Shown here: positions 56,498 through 64,000 of the stretch, in pieces
Position numbering within the stretch: the first letter of the stretch is position 1
How the letters are laid out: each line of letters starts with the position of its first letter
NCBI GenBank assembly: GCA_028554795.2
Contig: CM068831.1
Span: forward strand, 29,416,159-29,480,158
DNA length: 64,000 nt
Source: Sinohyriopsis cumingii
Lineage: Eukaryota > Mollusca > Bivalvia > Unionida > Unionidae
Reading direction: 5' to 3'
The notes under the pieces: generated by a model
The model's database searches: none
What the model was told of the DNA's origin: nothing
What the model saw: only the letters and a program-made list of their open reading frames with translations
Made by a program: the position numbers and the translations under genes

Positions 56498-57612
56498 GAT
56501 GGTCGCTTCTTTTTATAGTCGATGACTTGCGAAGCGTCGATCCAAGAATCAAAACTGGGTGGATATCCTTTCCAACGTACTTTGACTTCTTTGACACGTC
56601 GTTTGCCCACTTTACGGGTTCTGCGTTCGAGAATGCTTTCGATGTCGTACACGTCGTCTTCTTTTTTGGTGACACGTTGTAACTCGGGCAAATAAAACGT
56701 TCCTTTGAGCACTTCTCCGTTCATGTCTTCCAATTTATAGACGGCAGGATGACGGCCATGCACTCGTCCAGTGACGCGAAACAATTCGGTCGTCCAGTTA
56801 GGTAAGTAACCTTTGTCGAAAGTGCGTTTGGTTTTGCCAATGCGCACCCAATCTCCTACGGCCAACATTCCACTTTTCTTGGGGACAACCCTCGTCGGGG
56901 ACGTACCAAACAGGCGCTCAAACACCAACACTTCGTTGTCGGGAGTCACGTCTTGCGGGGCACGTCCGATGCTTCGATGGTAAGATTGGTTGTACGCTTG
57001 CACCAGGTGCGGTAAGATGTCGATGTACTTCAGAGTGTGGTGATGCGTAAAATATTTCCACATGCGTTCTTTCAAAGTGCGTTGAAAACGTTACACGATG
57101 CTGGCTTTGGTTTCGGGATTCTCGGTGGTAAACAAATGAATGTCACGTTTCTTTAATTCTTTTTGGAAAGCTTGGTTCAGAAATTCGGTGCCTTTGTCCG
57201 TTTGCCATCGAAGAGGGTGACGACCGCTTTGTTTCAACACTCGTTGCAGGGCTCGCACTAACTCGCTGCTCGATTTGGAAGTCAAGGGCACGACCCAGGC
57301 AAATTTGGAAAAGACGTCGATGACACAAAACAAATATTTGTAGCCACGATTGTAGCTGGCCAAATGAGAGACATCGGCTAAATCGGCTTGCCATTGATGA
57401 TCGATGCCTTCCACTCGGGTGTGACTTCTGGCAAACTTGCGTCGAATGGGTTTGTGTAAAGTGTAGGTAGCTTGTTCTTGTAACCATCGTTGCACTTGAG
57501 GTAAACAGAGACTTTTCAGTTGCGTTTTGGCAGCACTATACAATTTTTGAACTCCTGCGTAACCTGCAGGATGGGAGGGATCGTAGTAAATGCTGGCTAA
57601 GACTTTTTCCAT
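56314..57612 (-). pseudogene. Polinton integrase (retroviral-type DDE, chromodomain), stop at catalytic Glu
   Basis: Start at ATG 57612, since the frame further upstream has no ATG. The zinc-type and core regions are followed by WQADLADVSHL (first Asp), YKYLFCVIDVFSKFAWVVPL and RWQTDKGTEFL (second Asp). The core then reaches PETKASIV, where TAA (57093-57091) stands at the position of the third catalytic acidic residue, and the frame continues RFQRTLKERMWKYF. The C-terminal part has a chromodomain (IESILERRTRK, VKVRWKGYPPSFDSWIDASQ), which would target integration to chromatin marks. The last ~60 codons overlap the next gene and are probably not original. The integrase would insert the element into the host genome; this copy cannot make a complete enzyme. 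Confidence 0.9.
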
Positions 57613-57632
57613 TTTTTGTGTTGGTTGGTGTG

Positions 57633-58268
57633 TTAATAAGGCACCCACTCTTGGAGGATGCTAATCTTTTTCTCTTGGGGTATTTTCTTGGATTGCAATG
57701 CTTTGCGTGTGCGACCGGCAATAGGTGTTGAAGAGGAGGAGGATGTCTGAGCGGGGGATATCGGTTCTTGTTTCACTTCTGTCTTCACTTCTATCTTCAC
57801 TTTCTTTTTCTCTTGTGAGGAAGAAGGGGTGGCCATCATCTTTTTAATCCATCCAATTCTGGAGGTAGGTGGTGTTGTTAACTTGCGTACTTTTTCTGGT
57901 GGAGTTTGAAACCCTTCTTCTTCTTCTTCTTTTCCTTTTTCTGTCTTGGTCACTGGTACTGGTACTGGTACTGGTGATGGTGCTGGACTTTTCATCAAGG
58001 TCTTAAAATCTTTCAGAGTGGGTAGAGCTGTTTCGTCTAAAGCTTTCTGGTGAAAGAGTTGCAGTCGTTGCAAGAGTTGACCGTACTTTTGCGATTTTTC
58101 TGTTTCGGACAAATCTTGGCGATACATCAAGGACTGCAATTCGTGTTGTAACTGGGACATCTCGCTCAAATTGGGATTGGGAGGTAAATGCGGGGTGTGT
58201 TGTTCTTGCCACCGATGGTATTCCATCCATCGTTTGTAAGGCACTAAAGCTAGTTTTCGTCCTTCCAT
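57633..58268 (-). CDS. 211-aa Polinton protein with SUMO-consensus cluster
   Basis: An intact frame from ATG 58268, 50 nt after a TATA-like box, ending 20 nt before the integrase ATG. The N-terminus RKLALVPYKRWMEYHRW and a Gln/Leu-rich helix (LQHELQSLMYR) resemble a conserved Polinton protein of unknown role found next to the integrase. The centre is Pro-rich with a VPVPVPV run, a Glu run and TPPEKVRKL. Residues 157-172 (VKIEVKTEVKQEPISP) hold three successive matches to the SUMO acceptor pattern (hydrophobic-Lys-x-Glu), the last extended as the phosphorylation-dependent form. It is probably nuclear. Confidence 0.7.
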   Translation of the reverse strand: MEGRKLALVPYKRWMEYHRWQEQHTPHLPPNPNLSEMSQLQHELQSLMYRQDLSETEKSQKYGQLLQRLQLFHQKALDETALPTLKDFKTLMKSPAPSPVPVPVPVTKTEKGKEEEEEGFQTPPEKVRKLTTPPTSRIGWIKKMMATPSSSQEKKKVKIEVKTEVKQEPISPAQTSSSSSTPIAGRTRKALQSKKIPQEKKISILQEWVPY

Positions 58269-58310
58269 GGGGTTGTCAGGGGTCGATTCTGAGATCTTGG
58301 AACTTCCGAG

Positions 58311-58323
58311 GCCTTTTTATCTT
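58311..58323 (-). promoter_or_regulatory. TATA-like box of the 211-aa gene
   Basis: The minus strand reads AAGATAAAAAGGCCTC, 45-55 nt before ATG 58268, inside the stop region of the upstream gene. Confidence 0.6.
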
Positions 58324-58703
58324 GCTCCCACCAGTCCTCCCAACATGGTTCCCAAGACTCCTTTCAGTATGGGGCCTAACAAGAGAGGTAAAATACCTCC
58401 ACGTTGCACTAACATCTTCTTTTTTTGACGAATGGGAATTTTCTTTTGAACCATTTGGCGAGGAACGTGACGATGTTTGCCTAAGCATTGTTTCTGGTGT
58501 TTGGACAAAGGTATCGTGCCTTTCAAAACGTTCAAACAACATTCGCACACGGTATCGATGACCTCTTTGGAGGCCGTTTGAATGAGTTTTTATCGTAGTG
58601 GTGGAGAAGCTTTGGACAGGACAGATAACATGTCCCCATGTTTGGCTAAACGTGGTGGCAGTCCTTTCCTTTTCTTTCCTTGGGGTTTTCTGGAGGGTGA
58701 CAT
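58317..58703 (-). pseudogene. Basic/Zn-motif/hydrophobic small protein, one in-frame TAA
   Basis: ATG 58703 lies about 55 nt after a TATA box. The first part is basic (SPSRKPQGKKRKGLPPRLAK) and ends at TAA 58592-58590. The same frame continues at once with KLIQTASKEVIDTVCECCLN, a Cys-Cys...His...Cys cluster (CECC, SKHQKQC), another basic stretch and a hydrophobic, Gly-rich end (GGILPLLLGPILKGVLGTML). The hydrophobic end could disrupt or bind membrane, like minor capsid lytic proteins, but that is inference. No family assigned. Homologous copies would show whether the TAA is a real break. Confidence 0.6.
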
Positions 58704-58753
58704 CTTTGAGTCTTCAGGAGCACCAAAAAACACTGATACCCCGACTTGGTCAC

Positions 58754-58770
58754 AGGCCTTTTTTATACTG
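58754..58770 (-). promoter_or_regulatory. TATA box of the Zn-motif gene
   Basis: The minus strand reads CCAGTATAAAAAAGGCCT. Its TAA is also the stop codon of the upstream basic gene. Confidence 0.68.
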
Positions 58771-59704
58771 GAACGCGTCGCCACTGATTGTCTTGACGTC
58801 GTATTAGTTTGAGGACAGGCATGACACGTCGTGCAGGGGTACGTAACGGACTAAATCGAGCCAGTTCTTGCTTGGACAAATCCAGTAAACTTTGTAACAT
58901 GCCCGATCTTTCTTGAACTTTGATTTTGGGAGAAGGTACTTTGTGAGCAGCAGCCACTGCCACTAAATTGGAAGATCCTGCCACTGGGGAAGTTCTTTTG
59001 GGGGTCATCAACGGAGAAGTTCTTGGTGTGATCAACGTCTCCAAGTACTCTTCAGTTCTGGGTGTCATTAACGGAGAAGTGGACAAACGTGAGGCTGCCG
59101 GAGACGCAGTCACCGCCGTGGCAGGTCGTGGTTTGCGAGTGTAAGGTTGCGTCCTGGCCGAAGTGCCTCTCTTGCGACTAGTTTTCTGTGGACTTTTCTT
59201 TTTCTGGGGACATTTTCTCTGTTTCTTTTTCTGGGGGCTTCTTTTCTTTCTCCGGGGTGGTGGTGTCTGGTCAGAGGAGGGTCCTGCCACTGGAGAAGTT
59301 CTCCTTGGGGACCTGGTCTTTTTCTTCTTGGGGCTTCGTTGGACTTTTGTCTTGGGTATAACTTTGGGGGCATTAGGATCCCATCTTAAGAGTGAGTGAA
59401 TGATGACCCCTCCTAGAGTACCGCTCCCTCCAGGTTTCAAAATGATTTGGTTTTTGGTTTGAGTGTCGATGAGGGGATCGGCCAGTTGGACCAAAGCGAC
59501 TTTGTTTCGATCGAAAAAGCGTTTGGTTTAATGAGGAATCTGAATGATTCCTTGGAGTAATTGACGTGCCGTCACCGTGAACCATCGTAAGACTTCTTTG
59601 AGACTAGCTTCTAAGACACGAGCTCGTGTTTATGGATCTTTTTCTCGACTGATGCCATACAAGGCACGAATCAATTTGACGGGAAGATGCGACTGAAGGG
59701 ACAT
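58763..59704 (-). pseudogene. Basic (SP-K/R)-rich DNA-condensing-type protein, two in-frame TAAs
   Basis: The coding frame starts at ATG 59704, passes TAA at 59632-59630 and TAA at 59530-59528, and is then open for 244 more codons to 58763. The N-terminal part (MSLQSHLPVKLIRALYG) and FFDRNKVALVQLADPLIDT flank the stops. Further on come IILKPGGSGTLGGVIIHSLL, a Lys/Arg/Pro-rich core with repeated SP(K/R)K-type motifs (KVQRSPKKKKTRSPRRTSP), and repeated TSPLMTP units. This composition suits a virion DNA-binding core protein; homology to a named family is not established. The open 3' part begins at TTG 59494. Confidence 0.65.
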
Positions 59705-59762
59705 CATGCTCGCACTGAGAGTGAGACAGACGAGAAAGGGTCTGAGGTTTTAATAGATTTTT

Positions 59763-60506
59763 TTATGTGGAGTGAAATGAAGTCGAGGACGGAGACGTGT
59801 ACAGGACAGGCCCTCCGTCTTGGCACCAGTGATGAAACAAGTGGGTACGAAATCGCAAATCCTCGGGAGTCGTAGGTTTCAAATCGACGAGTAAATAGGC
59901 GTGTGGAGTTTGAGTGGCATCGTCGTACGCCTGAGTCAGCCAAGGCGTTCCTAACTGTTTGGCTAAGACTTGCACTTGCGATTTATCTCGAGGGCTTTTA
60001 AACAAGACCACGTAATGCGCATTGAGACTGATGGTGCGATGGGCTTTACTTTGTTGAAACAAATTTTGGGTGATGTAAACGACACTGGCATTACGGTGAT
60101 GCCCTTTGCGCGTGAACCACAGTTTAATTTCTTCTTCGTCTTCTCCTAACATGTCGTCAAAAATGACCAAATGGGTTTGACGGGAGTCAGAGATGATGCC
60201 GTCGTCTTCTTTAGGAATGCCTTCCACAAACACGATGGAATCGCCTTGACTTTCTCGCAAGAGGCTGTACGCCGATTGCCACTCTTTGTAACACCACACG
60301 ATTCGTTGAGGGGGTCGATCGATCAAATGATGTTTATGTTCGATCAAACGTTTGACGAATTCGGTTTTGCCTGAACCGCTAGGTCCAGCAATGAGCATGT
60401 TAAAGGGATGGCGAAGATACAAAGCCTCCCAACTGGCACGATCTAAGTGTTCGTCGATGACTTTGACAGTAGACGAAGAGGGAGCAGAGACAGCAGAAGT
60501 AGCCAT
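59763..60506 (-). CDS. Polinton DNA-packaging ATPase (FtsK/HerA type), 247 aa
   Basis: An intact frame from ATG 60506. Walker A GPSGSGKTEF (residues 41-50), Walker B HLVIFDDML (112-120) with two acidic residues, and a following SVVYITQN (141-148) with the polar sensor. The length of about 250 residues matches Polinton/A32-like packaging ATPases, which drive genome entry into the capsid. A good TATA box lies 47 nt before the ATG. The 3' end is close to the basic protein gene. No breaks, and codon use is GC-richer than in host flanks. Confidence 0.92.
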   Translation of the reverse strand: MATSAVSAPSSSTVKVIDEHLDRASWEALYLRHPFNMLIAGPSGSGKTEFVKRLIEHKHHLIDRPPQRIVWCYKEWQSAYSLLRESQGDSIVFVEGIPKEDDGIISDSRQTHLVIFDDMLGEDEEEIKLWFTRKGHHRNASVVYITQNLFQQSKAHRTISLNAHYVVLFKSPRDKSQVQVLAKQLGTPWLTQAYDDATQTPHAYLLVDLKPTTPEDLRFRTHLFHHWCQDGGPVLYTSPSSTSFHST

Positions 60507-60552
60507 TGTGTGAGAAATGTCACTTGTGACACGAAAACAAACAAGACAAGAG

Positions 60553-60560
60553 TTTATATA
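60553..60560 (-). promoter_or_regulatory. TATA box of the ATPase gene
   Basis: The minus strand reads AAAGTATATAAACTCTTG, ending 47 nt before the ATG at 60506. Confidence 0.72.
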
Positions 60561-60577
60561 CTTTATTTCAGAACACG

Positions 60578-60583
60578 TTTATT
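60578..60583 (-). terminator. AATAAA signal after the 60.6-kb small gene
   Basis: The minus strand reads TTCAATAAACGTG, 8 nt past the stop at 60591. A second AATAAA overlaps the ATPase promoter at 60563-60568. Confidence 0.6.
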
Positions 60584-60590
60584 GAATGTT

Positions 60591-60897
60591 TCAAACATGA
60601 ATACGAAAGACAAAAATACATAAAAACCAAAGGCTTAAGTACAAGAATAAAAGGCACATGATAACCATGAACGTGGAATAAACACAAGTGTCTGTACAAC
60701 ATGTTTTGGGTAAAGTTCTAACCAGTTCTATAGTAGGGGGTAAGGTCACACAAGTGTCCTGCCGAAAGGGTCTTGTTCTGGCACCGTCACTAACACGGGT
60801 TGAAAAGTAACTTTTTTCCTTGAATAACTCTCGTGCATACTGGGCCACCTCTTGGGTCCAAGCCAAACCAATCTGGTTTCTTCTTCGTCAACGACAT
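60591..60897 (-). pseudogene. Small Cys-containing membrane-type protein, start frame uncertain
   Basis: A strong TATA box at 60.95 kb and an ATG at 60897 define the gene, but the ATG frame closes after 36 codons. The long frame (60866-60591, no ATG) encodes LAWTQEVAQYARELFKEK, a Cys pair region (LPKTCCTDTCVY) and a hydrophobic C-terminus (FMVIMCLLFLYLSLWFLCIF) like a membrane anchor. A one-base shift near 60.88 kb would join the two. AATAAA follows directly. Not recognised as any known family. Confidence 0.5.
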
Positions 60898-60923
60898 GGT
60901 AAGTTACTTCAATGAACAATGAA

Positions 60924-63900
60924 CTATCGATCTTGCCTAGGGTTCCTTTTTATATACAGACCAATACCGACGTGACCGTACGGCAACGTAAAGTGATTAG
61001 GAAGTCGCACTCGCTTCTGGTATACAATTTGATAGACTTTTTCCAAGGGTCGACTGACGATGTGGTGAGTGGGTAAACGTACAATCTTGTTCGGTTGATA
61101 CGTGGTCACTTTAAAGTTTCCATCCTCTCCCGATTGCAAGGCTTCTTTCAATACCCCAAAGTTGACCACTCGACTGGTTCGATAATTCAGAGTCAGTCCT
61201 TTCACTTTGCACGTCGTGTGCACTTCTCCTTGTTTGTCCCGGTATTCGTAGCCGTAATTTTTGGGGCCGCCACTGACGAAACTTAGAATCTTGTCGTCGG
61301 CATGCTCGTCTGTCCAGGCTCCTAAACGGTCTCCTTCGATGTCAGGGTGATGTTGAATCGGGTGATGGATGTAAATGCAACTGTCCGTGTCAAAGTACAG
61401 GACGCGTTCTTCTAACAGTTTTAAAGCTTCGTACAATTTTAAGCGAGCATGAGCTGTCACGTAAGCCGCAATGATGACATTTCCAAAAGGGTCGTCTTCT
61501 ACAAAGTCCAGATCTTCTTCGTAATTGACCAAGATCAAATCCTCTCGAACGACGTCCACGTGTTTCATGTATTTGGTTTTGTCGTGAATCATCTGGAAGT
61601 AGCGGGAAGGTTCTGTCAAATATTCCGTCTTGGGTAAACACGGTCGTTGTGCCATTTTACCCCACAAGCAATTTAACATCACTTTGGCAAGCGATCGCCT
61701 GCCTTCGTTTTTTTCGATGTGGTCTAAAGAGATGCCTTCTTGTTCGTAGTATTTCTCTTTGAATTGTATTTGGTCTTCGGGAGTGTGACACCAGGAAGGA
61801 TAGCCGCTGGCTTCTTGTTTCAGTTTCAAAAAGGCATCCACGTAGTCGGCGAAAATGCCTTTCTGAGTAGGGTCACCCTTGTGGTACTGTTGTGTCTTGG
61901 GAAAGTGGCAAATTTCGTACACTTCTAACAGTTGGTATCCCATGTCCAGAGCTTTGAACAATTCCACGCTGACCCAGGTTCCCGTCAAGGCACGTTCTTC
62001 CTGGCTGTGATGGCAAGGTTGGTCCTGGTTGCACGTTTGGACACAAGTACGGCACAATGGAAACATCAGTTTCCCTTGACAATGGTGAGGTAAGACGGGA
62101 TGGTATAGGTTCGTGGGAGGCAAAACTTTACACTTGATCAAGCCTTCGTATTGTCGAATGTTTTTCAGGTCGATGTGTTCCGTCAGCAATTGCGGGTGCC
62201 CTACGGGAAAGCGACAATATTTGCACACGTAGGGATACAACGAACACACGTCCAAGTATTTGATTTCTTCTCCTTTCTCTTCGTCGGTTTGGTACAGCAA
62301 ACAGGTGGCATTGGTCCTTCCTCCGTACAAACTATCCCTCGGGATCAACGGGTCCATGAACTGGTAACTTTCCACGAGGCGTTTAAACTCGGGATCGGTT
62401 TTCATACGGTGATCGTACTCGTGTTCCCACATCTCCACCACTTGGTATCCTTGCTGTTCTAACTTTAGGCACCGCTGACAAGTGTCCTTGTACAAGTTTT
62501 CCATGGTTCGTTGTAAAAACTGATTTTTAGTGTCACGGTCAGGGTAACAGACGGAACATCCATGAAATAAGCAACCGTTAAACTCGTACACGATCTTGGG
62601 GTTTTCTAAGTCCCAGCGATCGACCGAATACGTTCCGATGGTCTTTTCGCCTCCTTCGTTGCGGGCATGCTGAATCCATTTGTCTTCCTTGTCGCACAAG
62701 TAATGTAACCAGCGTAGGGCTTTGACCGAGTATTGACGTTTGACAAAGTGGGTCGTTTGAGGACTGATGACAGCCACGGTGTTTTCAGGCATGAATCGTT
62801 GGCGGTACACCAAGGAACACGCTTTGGCAATGGTGCAAGCTTCTTTCAAAGGATCGACCCCTCCGTGTTCCATGAACAGTTCTCGAAATTTTCCACAGCA
62901 ACGTCGTAAAATGTCCACGTCGGAACGACAATACTTTAGCATTTCTTCCTGAAAGTCGAAAGGGTCCGAGGCGTGAGCCTGGTACCAAGCGTAGAAAGCT
63001 TCTCGTTGTTCGGTACGCATGTTGTCGGGGTCGTAATAGTGAGCCTCAGGCAAATGGGGTAGAACGGCGTGTTGATTGGCTTCCGTATTGAAAAAGTGAG
63101 GAAAGTACCCTTTAGCCATTTCTGTCATTCCAAACGTTTTAGGCATTCGGCTCAAAGGCATGGCCAAGTAACTCATCGAATCTTTAAACTGCACTTGTCC
63201 CACTTGCATGAAAATGATTTTGGCTCCGTTCAAAGTCACTTTAGGACGTTCGGTGCCTTGTTCCGTATAGTATCTGAGAAGAAACTGTCCATCGTATCCG
63301 GAGAAATTGTGAGCCATCACCGTGGCATGACGATGACAATCTCCGTAACGTTCGATGTCCTCTTGGCTCCACGTCTTGTCGATGGGGTCTAAGACCCATC
63401 GAGCGAAATCGGCTAACGTGTTCGGTCCCCGAAAGATTTTTTCACGTCCTCCAGGAATCTTGCTGCAGTGAGGGCAATGACTGAAGATAGGTTCTTGAAT
63501 GCACTTCTCGCACGCTCGATGAACCACGCAGAAATTAGGAATGTGAATGCCGGTCTCTTGCATGCATTCGAAATCGAAAAAGATGAAATTGCTTTTCTTC
63601 TTGTGACCGTCCTCTTTCTCTGGTGGGGGTTGGTATTTTTGCACGTAGCATTGGTGTTCCAAGTCGACGATGTGGTGACAAATGTGAAATTTTTTCTTTC
63701 CTCGACATACGTGTGCCTTGGTACTGTTGGTGCGTATGCCTTGTCTACACGTAGGGCACAATCTCAGGAGTTGACAAGCACATTTCTTCTGTGAACCTTG
63801 TGTTTTCAAATGTTGTTGGTAACATGTAGGGCTGACAAACGTGCGCAGACAAGTCGAACAAGGCACTGGTTCTTCGCTCAGACAGGGTGGAGAGGCCAAA

Positions 63901-64000
63901 CATCCTGGGCATTTCCATCCACAATGCTTGTGTTGCTCTCGATTGTTATAACCATAATCACATTTCTCACAGTAATATCTGTATCCCAGGAATCCGGTGA
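60924..64000 (-). CDS. polB: Protein-primed DNA polymerase B (Polinton type), N-terminus beyond window
   Basis: Replicates the element by protein priming. The frame is open from the window edge to TAG 60921. The TTG at 63899 is not the start: at least 33 more codons precede it, with CEKCDYGYNN, HKHCGWKCPGC and other Cys/His pairs forming an N-terminal zinc-binding cluster. Counting from 63899, exonuclease motifs are FFDFEC (107-111), NFSGYD (198-203) and YCRSDVDIL (323-331). YEFNGCLFHGCSVCYP (438-453) is a block conserved in this polymerase family. Polymerase motifs follow: A, LDVCSLYP (549-556); B, KVMLNCLWG (739-747); C, YFDTDS (835-840); then KVKG (898-901). All key acidic residues are present over 1,024 codons without a stop, so this gene could still be functional or is recently inserted. 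Confidence 0.95.
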   Translation of the reverse strand, partial: TGFLGYRYYCEKCDYGYNNREQHKHCGWKCPGCLASPPCLSEEPVPCSTCLRTFVSPTCYQQHLKTQGSQKKCACQLLRLCPTCRQGIRTNSTKAHVCRGKKKFHICHHIVDLEHQCYVQKYQPPPEKEDGHKKKSNFIFFDFECMQETGIHIPNFCVVHRACEKCIQEPIFSHCPHCSKIPGGREKIFRGPNTLADFARWVLDPIDKTWSQEDIERYGDCHRHATVMAHNFSGYDGQFLLRYYTEQGTERPKVTLNGAKIIFMQVGQVQFKDSMSYLAMPLSRMPKTFGMTEMAKGYFPHFFNTEANQHAVLPHLPEAHYYDPDNMRTEQREAFYAWYQAHASDPFDFQEEMLKYCRSDVDILRRCCGKFRELFMEHGGVDPLKEACTIAKACSLVYRQRFMPENTVAVISPQTTHFVKRQYSVKALRWLHYLCDKEDKWIQHARNEGGEKTIGTYSVDRWDLENPKIVYEFNGCLFHGCSVCYPDRDTKNQFLQRTMENLYKDTCQRCLKLEQQGYQVVEMWEHEYDHRMKTDPEFKRLVESYQFMDPLIPRDSLYGGRTNATCLLYQTDEEKGEEIKYLDVCSLYPYVCKYCRFPVGHPQLLTEHIDLKNIRQYEGLIKCKVLPPTNLYHPVLPHHCQGKLMFPLCRTCVQTCNQDQPCHHSQEERALTGTWVSVELFKALDMGYQLLEVYEICHFPKTQQYHKGDPTQKGIFADYVDAFLKLKQEASGYPSWCHTPEDQIQFKEKYYEQEGISLDHIEKNEGRRSLAKVMLNCLWGKMAQRPCLPKTEYLTEPSRYFQMIHDKTKYMKHVDVVREDLILVNYEEDLDFVEDDPFGNVIIAAYVTAHARLKLYEALKLLEERVLYFDTDSCIYIHHPIQHHPDIEGDRLGAWTDEHADDKILSFVSGGPKNYGYEYRDKQGEVHTTCKVKGLTLNYRTSRVVNFGVLKEALQSGEDGNFKVTTYQPNKIVRLPTHHIVSRPLEKVYQIVYQKRVRLPNHFTLPYGHVGIGLYIKRNPRQDR
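60946..60958 (-). promoter_or_regulatory. TATA box of the small gene after polB
   Basis: The minus strand reads CTGTATATAAAAAGGAACC, about 50-60 nt before ATG 60897 and inside the end of the polymerase gene. Confidence 0.72.

Noticed and set aside
61873..63794. Several open frames on both strands under polB
   Set aside because: All are other-frame shadows of the polymerase gene, whose motifs are unambiguous.

Overview
The window looks like nuclear DNA of an invertebrate, most plausibly a mollusc. It is AT-rich, studded with long (TA)n tracts and tRNA-derived SINEs, carries decayed Ty3/gypsy-like retroelements and Polinton (Maverick/adintovirus-type) DNA, and has one intronless peptide-type GPCR. 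The species cannot be read from the sequence.

Layout. 0-18.8 kb is mostly non-coding: a 61-bp minisatellite (2.0-2.4 kb), a retroelement remnant on the minus strand (4.9-6.4 kb), a direct repeat (6.5-7.1 kb) and SINEs of two families. 18.85-23.4 kb is a decayed Polinton remnant (copy A, minus strand): three small accessory gene cassettes, an adenain-like protease and the C-terminal part of a major capsid protein. 23.76-26.2 kb is repeated in direct orientation at 31.0-33.85 kb. Between the copies lie two unrecognised, broken minus-strand genes (copy B, 28.9-30.4 kb) behind a Polinton-style TATA box. The GPCR is at 34.9-36.1 kb. 36-45.6 kb shows no gene. 46.8-50.0 kb is a decayed Ty3/gypsy-like element whose pol order is protease-integrase-reverse transcriptase.

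50.65 kb to the window end is a much better preserved Polinton (main element), all genes on the minus strand. From the right edge inward: protein-primed DNA polymerase B (continues beyond the window), a small gene, packaging ATPase, a basic protein, a Zn-motif/hydrophobic protein, a 211-residue protein, a chromodomain integrase, a two-TM protein, a penton-like minor capsid protein, a small basic virion-type protein, the major capsid protein, then the three accessory cassettes and a tandem-repeat terminal region. Polymerase, ATPase and penton-like frames are open. Integrase, major capsid and three other core genes carry in-frame TAA codons, and no protease is seen, so this copy is probably not autonomous.

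The most unusual signal is in the three terminal cassettes, present colinearly in both the main element and copy A. Each small charged (E/K-rich, E/R-rich or poly-Q) protein gene ends not in a polyadenylation signal but in a 16-nt hairpin like the 3' stem-loop of metazoan replication-dependent histone mRNAs, followed by ACCCA (in the two clearest copies) and a purine-rich stretch where the U7 target would lie. Most cassettes also share a ~25-bp GC-containing promoter block, usually followed by a TATA box. This suggests a Polinton gene cluster using histone-type, S-phase-coupled mRNA 3' ends, while the core genes use TATA boxes and AATAAA signals.
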